From Chloroflexota bacterium (lineage in GTDB: Bacteria > Chloroflexota > Anaerolineae > Anaerolineales > UBA11579): DNA of 11,122 nucleotides. Each line of letters opens with the position of its first letter. The first letter of the stretch is position 1. The DNA is taken from assembly GCA_030610225.1 (NCBI GenBank), contig JAUWSD010000018.1:1-11122 (forward strand), written 5' to 3'. Under the pieces are notes generated by a model that made no database searches, was not told the origin of the DNA, and worked only from the letters and a program-made list of their open reading frames with translations. This document shows, one piece after another, positions 1 through 5,798 of this stretch. The position numbers and the translations under genes are program-made.

Positions 1-579
1 AACCACAACAGCCAGCAATCCTAATAACAATAAATGATTCAGTTTTATCCCAATTGCGAAAACCATCGCTGCCCAGATCACCAAAATCACTATTGCTGTG
101 CTGAGATCAGGCTGCAAGAAAATCAATGCGAACATCCCTAGCGGGAAAATCCCACTTCTGATGATCCATTGAAATTGATCCATTCTATGCTTATTGCGAG
201 CGAAAAAATCAGCCGCGATCAAGATAACAGCGATCTTCGCCAGCTCTGAGGGCTGTATCTGTACAAATCCTAGGTCGATCCAGCGCTCAGCACCAAACGC
301 AGTCTCACCAGCTGCCATGGTCCACAACAAGAATCCCACAACAAAGATATATAAGATGCGTCCAAGAGCAACCCAGACATGATAATCAAGGAAAGTAAAG
401 ATGAAGACAACGGCTAATCCAATCCCTGCAAAGATCATCTGTTTTCTTACGACGTTTTCTTCTACCAGCTCAATATTTCCGGCAATGGCTGAATCGATCA
501 TCACTATCCCGAAAATTAATAGCAAACATACTGCCCCAAGCAGCCAGTAGTCAAAATTACGCCAGGAAGTTAATCTCAT
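1..579 (-). CDS. rodA: RodA/FtsW-family SEDS peptidoglycan glycosyltransferase, N-terminal part (runs off the left edge)
   Basis: SEDS proteins are multi-pass membrane glycosyltransferases that polymerise lipid II into glycan strands; RodA works with PBP2 in side-wall elongation. The reading frame starts at ATG 579 and stays open for 193 codons to base 1, so roughly half of the usual 370-400 residues is visible. The N-terminus MRLTSWRNFDYWLLGAV leads into a first membrane segment (about residues 11-33), followed by more hydrophobic segments near 48-62 and 74-90. Two family signatures are clear: GAERWIDLG with QPSELAK at residues 96-115, and QPDLSTA at 156-162, which carries the conserved Asp of the SEDS active site (D158). 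The start codon shares one base with the PBP2 stop (TGATG), which suggests translational coupling. RodA rather than FtsW is inferred from the mre/PBP2 operon; the sequence alone does not separate them. Confidence 0.93.
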   Translation of the reverse strand, partial: MRLTSWRNFDYWLLGAVCLLLIFGIVMIDSAIAGNIELVEENVVRKQMIFAGIGLAVVFIFTFLDYHVWVALGRILYIFVVGFLLWTMAAGETAFGAERWIDLGFVQIQPSELAKIAVILIAADFFARNKHRMDQFQWIIRSGIFPLGMFALIFLQPDLSTAIVILVIWAAMVFAIGIKLNHLLLLGLLAVVV

Positions 580-2840
580 CAGTCGCTGTCAATTTCCTTC
601 AATTCAAAATATGCTTCAATCACATCACGGACAATCGGACCTGCAACAGTTGCTCCCTCATTACCGTTATAGACAAATGCAACAACTGCTATCTCCGGAT
701 CATTGTATGGTGCGTAAGCAACAGTCCATGCATGTGACTGCCATCTGCCAAATTGGCAGGCATTCTTTTCCAGTGCGTACTTGTCACAATATTCTGCTGA
801 TCCGGTCTTTCCTGCTACTGCTATTTCATCAAAGCCTTCAAATATATCTTCCAATGTTCCATCGGTGACAGCCTGCCTCATCCCCTGCTGCACAATATCA
901 AAGACCCAGGGTTCAATTGTCACGGTCTCACCAGTTTCTTTGCAGCTTCCGATTCCGGATGGATTTGAATATTTCTTAATTACCGGATCTTTTGTTACAT
1001 CCCATTTAATGTCTACAGCCCAGGGACTTTCAACAAAAGGTATCAATTGATCGCCTTCTTCATCATAGAAATCTGTGAGTGGGTATTCCACGATCTGTTG
1101 ATTTGAATCCAGCAGCAATAGATCGATCTCATTCCCGTTCTCATCATAAACAACAGTTGAGATCTCTCCAATTGGGGATACATCAATGTCCAAAATATTT
1201 CCATATTGATCAACAACCAGAGGGACAACATTACCTTCGTTATCTACAGTTTCCCGCACCAAGGTTGGTCTGATCACGACACCATCATTTGCAACTGTCG
1301 CTGCGGATATAAGAACTTGAAGAGGTGTCGCTTCAATGTATCCCTGACCCACACTTACAAGATATGTGTCTCCCGTTGACCAGTTTTCACCCTGATAAAT
1401 TCTCTTCCATGTCGGATCAGGAACCAGCCCGTCTGCTTCATATGGGAGTTCAATCCCAAGATAATCACCATAGCCAATTGCTTCTGCATATGTCCCTAAT
1501 CTGCAAATTCCCACTCCTCCCTCATCAACTTCCGGCTCGTTTCCACCGCCAATCTGATAAAAATAAACATTACTGGAATTGGATATACCACCGATCATGC
1601 TCAGTTGACCAAATCCTGGATCATACCAGTCAACATAGGTCTGAGATCTTCCAAGATTATTAGCTGTGTAAGCATTCTCCAGCACGATCTCTGGTGGAGT
1701 TTTGATCACATCATAAGGGCCAATAACACCCTCATTTAAAGCACTAACTGCAGTCACTAATTTGAACACCGACCCTGCTGGCATCTCAGCTGCGACAGCA
1801 TGGTTGAGCAGAGGCTCAGTTGAATCTGCTATTAGCTGCTCATAATAGTATGTTGGAATATAACGGGCCATACGGTTATTTTCATAGGATGGCCAGGATA
1901 CCATAGCCAGAATTTCTCCCGTATTGGGATCCATAGCGATCACCACACCGCTTGTATATCTTTTCTCACCAAGCCAAAGTTCCCAGAAATTGAGCTCTTT
2001 TTCCATGATCGCATTGGCAGCCTGCTGCAGGCGCATATCTATTGTCAATGTCAAATTCAAACCGTCTTCCGGTGTTTGCACTGCATCAATGTCCCTGAGG
2101 ACTTTACCAGCAACATCTACCTCAACGATTCGTTGCCCATTGGTTCCGCGCAGAACCTCATCAAAAAACAATTCCAGTCCTGCATAGCCGGTTTTATCGC
2201 GGTTGGTCACAAATCCCAGTTCTTCGTACTGCTCCGCAAATATCTCCGGGATCGGTCCCAAAAATCCGATATATGTTGAGGTCAGGTCTCCAGTTGGGTA
2301 ATCCCGCACCGGCTCAATATCGATCGAAACTCCCGGCCAATATACTGCATTTTCAGATACGACCATCGCGATTTCTTTGTCAATATCACATTCAATTAAG
2401 ACAGGTGTATATGGAGAAAAGGATAATCCGATCTCCACCATCTCAGAGATACCCAACCCTTCACCGCACTGTATCAATGGATCATCAATTGAGCCTTTAT
2501 GCAGAGGAAGCTCAGTAAACTCTGATAGCTGCCGAAGTATTTCCTGAACCTCACCCTCTTCATCAGGAAGCAGCGCTGGTGTAATTGCAATGTTATACGA
2601 TGGGATGTTCTTTGCTAGCAGGAGTCCGTTGCGGTCATAGATAACGCCCCTTCTTGTTGGGGTGCTGATCGTGATCGTCCGATTATCTTCTGCCTGGCCT
2701 AACCACTCTTCGTTTTGAAGAATTTGCAGGGTGAATAATCTAATGACAAATACTAAAATGATGAAAACAACTACACCGCCAAAGGTATAAAGCCTCCATC
2801 TTTCGATGTTAGCTCCGTCATTGAATTTACTGTTGCGCAT
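579..2840 (-). CDS. mrdA: Penicillin-binding protein 2, class B transpeptidase of the elongasome
   Basis: This protein cross-links peptidoglycan peptides during cell elongation, anchored in the membrane with its catalytic domain outside. It has 753 residues, longer than E. coli PBP2 (633). There is one N-terminal membrane segment (about 21-42), a dimerisation/pedestal region (about 55-250) that includes RRGVIYDRNG, and a transpeptidase domain. The three active-site motifs are visible: SVFK (S357 nucleophile, K360), SSN (422-424) and KTG (678-680). The SSN-to-KTG distance is about 255 residues, roughly 100 more than in E. coli PBP2. Residues about 530-605 form an acidic, Gly/Asn-rich stretch of short repeat-like units. 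C685 and C695 flank a loop just after KTG, followed by HAWTVAYAP, NGNEGATVAGP and the C-terminal helix. It overlaps mreD (TAATG) and rodA (TGATG) by one base each. A GAGG about 10 bases before ATG 2840 may serve as its ribosome-binding site. Confidence 0.95.
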   Translation of the reverse strand: MRNSKFNDGANIERWRLYTFGGVVVFIILVFVIRLFTLQILQNEEWLGQAEDNRTITISTPTRRGVIYDRNGLLLAKNIPSYNIAITPALLPDEEGEVQEILRQLSEFTELPLHKGSIDDPLIQCGEGLGISEMVEIGLSFSPYTPVLIECDIDKEIAMVVSENAVYWPGVSIDIEPVRDYPTGDLTSTYIGFLGPIPEIFAEQYEELGFVTNRDKTGYAGLELFFDEVLRGTNGQRIVEVDVAGKVLRDIDAVQTPEDGLNLTLTIDMRLQQAANAIMEKELNFWELWLGEKRYTSGVVIAMDPNTGEILAMVSWPSYENNRMARYIPTYYYEQLIADSTEPLLNHAVAAEMPAGSVFKLVTAVSALNEGVIGPYDVIKTPPEIVLENAYTANNLGRSQTYVDWYDPGFGQLSMIGGISNSSNVYFYQIGGGNEPEVDEGGVGICRLGTYAEAIGYGDYLGIELPYEADGLVPDPTWKRIYQGENWSTGDTYLVSVGQGYIEATPLQVLISAATVANDGVVIRPTLVRETVDNEGNVVPLVVDQYGNILDIDVSPIGEISTVVYDENGNEIDLLLLDSNQQIVEYPLTDFYDEEGDQLIPFVESPWAVDIKWDVTKDPVIKKYSNPSGIGSCKETGETVTIEPWVFDIVQQGMRQAVTDGTLEDIFEGFDEIAVAGKTGSAEYCDKYALEKNACQFGRWQSHAWTVAYAPYNDPEIAVVAFVYNGNEGATVAGPIVRDVIEAYFELKEIDSD

Positions 2841-3343
2841 TAGATCTCAACCTCTTCACGGTAAAGCATCTTTACAATTTCACCTGTAAAGGCATACACA
2901 GGCAAAATAACTATCAGATTTAAGACCATGCTTGGATTGATCACCAGATTTAAGCTTTCAGCCAATGAGATCGGCACTCCAGTGACCAGAAGGTAAACAT
3001 ACTGTGCACCATAAGTTATCGCTGATCCAATGATCGATGACAGGAATAACATCACCAATGGTGCCTGCCAGATCCTCTGGTGGATCTGACTGATAATATA
3101 AGTGATCAACAAATATGCTGGTATGAACACCCAGAATGGAATAGCCGAAATCAATCCCGAAAATAAACCAGCGATAATTGCCAGGATCCATTTATGTTTC
3201 GTTTTTTCAAAATGCAGCCATGAGATCAATAACAATAAGATCAAGTCGCTCATCCCATTTAATATCCTCACCTGTGAGACAAGAGAAGCTTGAACTATTG
3301 TAGCTAAAATCATCAAGACTGTTGCTGTCAATAACTCGATCAT
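2840..3343 (-). CDS. mreD: Rod shape-determining membrane protein MreD
   Basis: MreD is a small polytopic membrane component of the elongasome that associates with MreC and RodA/PBP2. The product has 167 residues, normal for the family, and is almost entirely hydrophobic, with five or six membrane segments (roughly 4-22, 31-45, 51-67, 70-87, 95-117, 133-157). The polar loop HFEKTKHKW at about 44-52 and the charged tail LYREEVEI match the usual layout. MreD sequences diverge strongly, so the call rests on size, hydrophobicity, the QASLV-type first helix and its place between mreC and PBP2. The start is ATG 3343, 10 bases after the mreC stop, with an AAAGG about 8 bases upstream. Its TAA stop shares one base with the PBP2 ATG. 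Confidence 0.9.
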   Translation of the reverse strand: MIELLTATVLMILATIVQASLVSQVRILNGMSDLILLLLISWLHFEKTKHKWILAIIAGLFSGLISAIPFWVFIPAYLLITYIISQIHQRIWQAPLVMLFLSSIIGSAITYGAQYVYLLVTGVPISLAESLNLVINPSMVLNLIVILPVYAFTGEIVKMLYREEVEI

Positions 3344-3353
3344 TGATTAACCT

Positions 3354-4190
3354 TTATTCTTCGATCAAAACAGAAATATCAACAGGTTCAAAACTAATTA
3401 CAACCAGAACGATCTTCAGATCATCAAAATCAACCCTTGATTCCAATGTGGCTTCTTTGAATAAAGCTGTAGGTTGATCCCGTACACTCGTAACAGTTCC
3501 TACAACGATATCACCCGGAAAATTACTTCCGATGCCCATCGTCAACGCCAGATCACCGGGATTGATCTCTGCATCCTGCGGAACAAGATCTAAAGATAGC
3601 TCGCCAGTCACACTGCCGGATACCACCCCCTCAATATTATCGGGTTGGATGACAACATTTATCCTTGATTCTGGGTCTGAAATAAGCTGGATCCTGGCCG
3701 CATTTGTAGTAACTGCCGTAACCCTACCGATCAAACCTTGCTCATTCACAACTGGCATTCCGCGCTGGATGCCATCATCTGAACCTTTATTGATGATGAT
3801 ATACCTGAGGAATGGGCTTGAATCTCTCGCAATCACAATTGCAGTCAAATATTCATTCTGCAGTTCTTCAGTAGCAAAATCCAGCAAGGCAGAGATGATC
3901 TCATAATCCTTTTGGTTTTCCTGGTATTGAATAATCTGAGATTGCAGATCCGCCACCTCAGCTTCAAGTTTCAAATTCTGGGTTTGAAGTTCTGTAAGTT
4001 CATTTGGAGATTGGATCAGGTCTGAGACAACTTGCACTCTCAGGTAGATCCATTCCATAGTACTGGTTAAAGGATTCAAAACTGTGTTGGAAATACGATT
4101 AAAATATCCGCCCAAACCCATCAACAAGATCCCAACGGAAATTATTACTATAGCGGTAATTTGCCAAAAACGGCGTGATGAGGAATTCAT
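3354..4190 (-). CDS. mreC: Rod shape-determining protein MreC
   Basis: MreC is a bitopic scaffold protein that links the MreB filament to the extracytoplasmic elongasome and activates PBP2. From ATG 4190 it has 278 residues. A short basic N-terminus (SSRRFW) is followed by one membrane helix (about 9-30), an amphipathic stretch, and a predicted coiled coil at about 62-100 (NELTELQTQNLKLEAEVADL and onward). The two-beta-barrel MreC core spans about 105-265 and includes INKGSDDGIQRGMPVVNEQG and GLIGRV, both characteristic of the family. The start is uncertain: the frame also opens at TTG 4223, six bases after the mreB stop, adding 11 residues. Neither start has a clear Shine-Dalgarno. I prefer ATG 4190 because it puts the basic residues directly before the helix. 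Confidence 0.93.
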   Translation of the reverse strand: MNSSSRRFWQITAIVIISVGILLMGLGGYFNRISNTVLNPLTSTMEWIYLRVQVVSDLIQSPNELTELQTQNLKLEAEVADLQSQIIQYQENQKDYEIISALLDFATEELQNEYLTAIVIARDSSPFLRYIIINKGSDDGIQRGMPVVNEQGLIGRVTAVTTNAARIQLISDPESRINVVIQPDNIEGVVSGSVTGELSLDLVPQDAEINPGDLALTMGIGSNFPGDIVVGTVTSVRDQPTALFKEATLESRVDFDDLKIVLVVISFEPVDISVLIEE

Positions 4191-4229
4191 AATAATCTGT
4201 AGAATGGGGAAAAACCCATTCAAAAATGA

Positions 4230-5276
4230 TCAATCGACCGGCATCAACCAGCCTTTGAGCCGGTCAAAATCTTCCAGAACCATACCCGCTCCCCTCGCTA
4301 CACATGACATCGGATCTTCTGCCACCCATGTTGGTATCTTGATCTCGTTGCTGATCCTTTCAGCCAGGCCATACATATTTGCGCCACCGCCTGCCAAACA
4401 AATACCAATATCCATCAGATCGGCAATGATCGCTGGCGGTACTTCATCGACCACATCAATGATCGTATCCATGATCGCTTTTAGACTGTCCGATAATGCT
4501 TCTCTTATCTCTACTGATGATAATTCTATCGTTTCAGGCAGCCCGGTCACGAGATTTCGACCACGAACTACAAATGTTTTCTCTTCTTTCAATGGGAATG
4601 CAGAACCGATGTTTACTTTGACCTCTTCAGCCATTCGCTCACCGATCAGGAGATTATATTTATTGCGGATATACTGGAGAATATCTTTATCCATTTCATC
4701 ACCAGCAACTCGCAGAGAACGCGACGTCACGATACCGCCAACTGAGAATACAGTTACGTCAGATGTGCCTCCACCAACATCAACGATCATGCTCCCGCCT
4801 ACCTTGTCGATCGGTAGACCGACTGCTATCGCTGATGCTGTTGGCTCTTCGATCGGGTATGCTGCCCGGGCACCAGCCATCATGGCTGCGTCAGTGACTG
4901 CCTTTCGCTCAACTTCTGTTACGCCAGATGGAAGCCCGATCACTACTCTTGGACGGGGATAGGGAACAAAATTCTGTTCCTGGGTTTTGCTGATAAAATA
5001 ATCAAGCATTTCCTGAGTAACTTCAAAATTGGAGATCACCCCATGGCGCAAAGGTCTGATCGTATCAATATTTGCAGGAGTTCTCCCGACCATTGCTTTT
5101 GCTTCAGCTCCAAAAGCATAATGCTCTTTTGTGCGTTTGTTGATAGCTGCCCAGGAAGGTTCGTTGATGATAATGCCCTTGTCCTTTAAATATATAAGTG
5201 TATTTGCAGTTCCAAGATCGATACCAATATCCAAAGATATTCGGCTGAGGATCCATTCCAAAGGGTTAAATGCCAA
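4230..5276 (-). CDS. mreB: Actin-like cell-shape protein MreB (TTG start)
   Basis: MreB is an ATP-binding bacterial actin that forms membrane-associated filaments and orients elongasome movement. It has 348 residues, full length. Actin-fold motifs are present in order: phosphate-1 GIDLGTANT (18-26), EEPTASAIAVG with the acidic residues near the ATP gamma-phosphate (143-153), phosphate-2 VDVGGGTSD (165-173), and adenosine-site AGGGAN (296-301). The N-terminal amphipathic stretch FNPLEWIL could insert in the membrane. Two motif positions differ from the common form: NEPSWAAI instead of NEPSVVAI, and LAGGGANMYGL instead of LTGGGALL. The start is TTG 5276, supported by AAGGTGGAG ending about 6 bases upstream. 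An in-frame TGA lies a short way upstream, with no ATG or GTG between it and the TTG. It is the first gene of the mreBCD-PBP2-rodA operon and is divergent from glmS. Confidence 0.97.
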   Translation of the reverse strand: MAFNPLEWILSRISLDIGIDLGTANTLIYLKDKGIIINEPSWAAINKRTKEHYAFGAEAKAMVGRTPANIDTIRPLRHGVISNFEVTQEMLDYFISKTQEQNFVPYPRPRVVIGLPSGVTEVERKAVTDAAMMAGARAAYPIEEPTASAIAVGLPIDKVGGSMIVDVGGGTSDVTVFSVGGIVTSRSLRVAGDEMDKDILQYIRNKYNLLIGERMAEEVKVNIGSAFPLKEEKTFVVRGRNLVTGLPETIELSSVEIREALSDSLKAIMDTIIDVVDEVPPAIIADLMDIGICLAGGGANMYGLAERISNEIKIPTWVAEDPMSCVARGAGMVLEDFDRLKGWLMPVD

Positions 5277-5328
5277 GTTGCTCCACCTTCAATAAGAGAT
5301 TTAATTGAATTATATTCATGTTTATCAT
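5266..5328 (-). CDS. Short upstream ORF (20 codons) overlapping the mreB start; possible leader peptide
   Basis: In the mreB leader, ATG 5328 opens a frame that would encode MINMNIIQLNLLLKVEQLGI and stops at TAA 5268-5266, eleven bases inside mreB in another frame. A second in-frame ATG lies at 5319. The only possible ribosome-binding site is a weak GAAAG just before ATG 5328. The mreB Shine-Dalgarno (AAGGTGGAG) lies within this frame, so translation here would pass over the mreB TTG start and end just beyond it, a layout that could couple the two. No function is recognised, and a chance ORF of this length in AT-rich DNA is quite possible. Confidence 0.2.
   Translation of the reverse strand: MINMNIIQLNLLLKVEQLGI
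5281..5290 (-). promoter_or_regulatory. Ribosome-binding site of mreB, decides the TTG start
   Basis: Read on the minus strand the sequence is GAAGGTGGAG, followed by CAAC and the TTG at 5276. The purine-rich AAGGTGGAG is a good anti-SD match at normal distance. It supports TTG 5276 as the true start, since no ATG or GTG is available in frame upstream. Confidence 0.65.
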
Positions 5329-5345
5329 GCTTTCAATAACGAGAA

Positions 5346-5354
5346 ATTATACCA
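5346..5354 (-). promoter_or_regulatory. Extended -10 promoter for the mreB operon
   Basis: On the minus strand the sequence reads TGGTATAAT, a perfect TGnTATAAT extended -10 element. No good -35 hexamer is seen 16-18 bases upstream, which is tolerated for extended -10 promoters. Transcription would begin near base 5339, giving an mreB leader of about 60 bases. A second plain TATAAT on the same strand at 5389-5394 is an alternative or additional start. Confidence 0.5.
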
Positions 5355-5388
5355 CGCAGGAAATAAATCCTCCGCTCTCTATTAATTT

Positions 5389-5394
5389 ATTATA
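5389..5394 (-). promoter_or_regulatory. Possible second -10 element for the mreB operon
   Basis: The minus strand reads TATAAT here, 38 bases further from mreB than the extended -10. About 17 bases upstream the sequence is TGAGTT, a poor -35 match. The region is AT-rich, so a chance match is likely enough that I give this low weight. Confidence 0.2.
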
Positions 5395-5515
5395 GTAGAT
5401 TTTTCATATCGAACTCATACAGTAAATATACAAAACCTATACGTTTGTCTCATCAAATTTGGCTTTATTTTCCAAAAAAATGCGAAATTTCGTAAAAAAG
5501 TATATAATTATCATA
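5395..5515. other. AT-rich divergent intergenic segment without a recognised gene
   Basis: This middle part of the mreB-glmS intergenic region is strongly AT-rich. It contains a perfect 10-bp palindrome CGAAATTTCG at 5483-5492 and a weak inverted repeat TTTGG/CCAAA at 5458-5462 and 5472-5476. The palindrome lies about 30 bases upstream of the glmS -10 element, so it could be an operator, but no known regulator site is recognised. I see no coding signal. Confidence 0.4.
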
Positions 5516-5521
5516 TTGCGG

Positions 5522-5527
5522 TATAAT
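5522..5527 (+). promoter_or_regulatory. -10 element of the glmS promoter
   Basis: A perfect TATAAT lies 23 bases before the predicted ribozyme cleavage site (A5550|G5551). Transcription from it would start near 5533-5536 and leave a 5' leader of about 15 bases ahead of the cleavage site, a sensible arrangement for a glmS ribozyme transcript. No convincing -35 hexamer is seen at 16-18 bases. Another TATAAT at 5503-5508 is also possible. Confidence 0.5.
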
Positions 5528-5540
5528 GCTGAAAGATCTT

Positions 5541-5766
5541 GGAAAAGATAGCGCAAGGCCCTGTTCGCAGGGTGACGAGGTTGAGGGTTCTTCATTTCAA
5601 CGTGAAGCTAATCTGATAAGTAGTCGAAGCTATGCTTCGAACAATTTCAGAGAAAATCGAAAGTTCAGCGGAAGCCCTCCGGGTTACCATGACCCCGAAA
5701 TCTTTTCCTCCTAACCGAAATCGGATCACAATGCCAGCCTGGAAACTTGCTGTACAAAAGAATTCG
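5541..5766 (+). ncRNA. glmS ribozyme/riboswitch with an inserted two-hairpin arm
   Basis: The glmS ribozyme is a self-cleaving mRNA element that uses glucosamine-6-phosphate as cofactor; cleavage lowers glmS expression. Core pieces occur in the right order. The cleavage-site sequence AGCGC places the cut between A5550 and G5551. The P1 hairpin is CCCTG/CAGGG closed by a TTCG loop (5559-5572). The conserved strand TGACGAGG is at 5573-5580. GAGGG (5583-5587) pairs with CCCTC (5675-5679) as P2. ATCGA is at 5656-5660 and GCGG at 5668-5671. A P3-like hairpin GGGT/ACCC spans 5681-5695. Between GAGGGTT and ATCGA sits an insertion of about 62 bases with two hairpins (5590-5607 and 5612-5651). The usual GCGCC reads GCGCA, and the usual GGCGG reads AGCGG. 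The 3' domain (P4) is not clearly resolved, so the end is approximate. The element lies directly upstream of glmS, as expected. The identification is by eye, without a covariance-model score. Confidence 0.82.
5590..5651 (+). other. Peripheral hairpin arm inserted in the ribozyme core
   Basis: Two hairpins can be drawn. The first is CTTCA (5590-5594) with TGAAG (5603-5607), loop of 8. The second is TCTGA (5612-5616) with TCAGA (5647-5651), enclosing a 7-bp stem TCGAAGC/GCTTCGA (5624-5630 and 5634-5640) with a TAT loop. Typical glmS ribozymes have only a few bases between the P2 5' strand and AUCGA, so this arm is an addition at a helix end. Confidence 0.6.
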
Positions 5767-5784
5767 AACATGGGTAAAAGAATA

Positions 5785-5798
5785 TTGGAGGACTCCAA
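5785..5798 (+). promoter_or_regulatory. glmS ribosome-binding site inside a perfect inverted repeat
   Basis: The sequence TTGGAGGACTCCAA directly precedes the glmS ATG. GGAGG (5787-5791) is a near-consensus Shine-Dalgarno 7 bases from the start. The 14 bases are a perfect palindrome (TTGGAG/CTCCAA), able to form a 5-bp stem with a GGAC loop that holds part of the SD. GGAGGA (5787-5792) is also fully complementary to TCCTCC at 5706-5711 in the upstream RNA. Confidence 0.7.

Noticed and set aside
4084..4962. Long plus-strand open frame (292 codons) opposite mreC and mreB
   Set aside because: It is antisense to two clearly recognisable genes, its translation matches no family and is rich in Ser/Ile/Pro as expected of an antisense shadow, and it has no convincing ribosome-binding site.
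5288..5339. Direct repeat TTCAATAA (5288-5295 and 5332-5339) in the mreB leader
   Set aside because: Eight bases of AT-rich sequence repeated twice at this distance can arise by chance, and no known site matches.
5458..5476. Inverted repeat TTTGG/CCAAA as an operator or terminator
   Set aside because: Only five base pairs in AT-rich DNA and not followed by a T-run on either useful side.
5624..5640. Hairpin TCGAAGC/GCTTCGA as a transcription terminator
   Set aside because: No T-run follows; it fits better as the tip of the inserted ribozyme arm.
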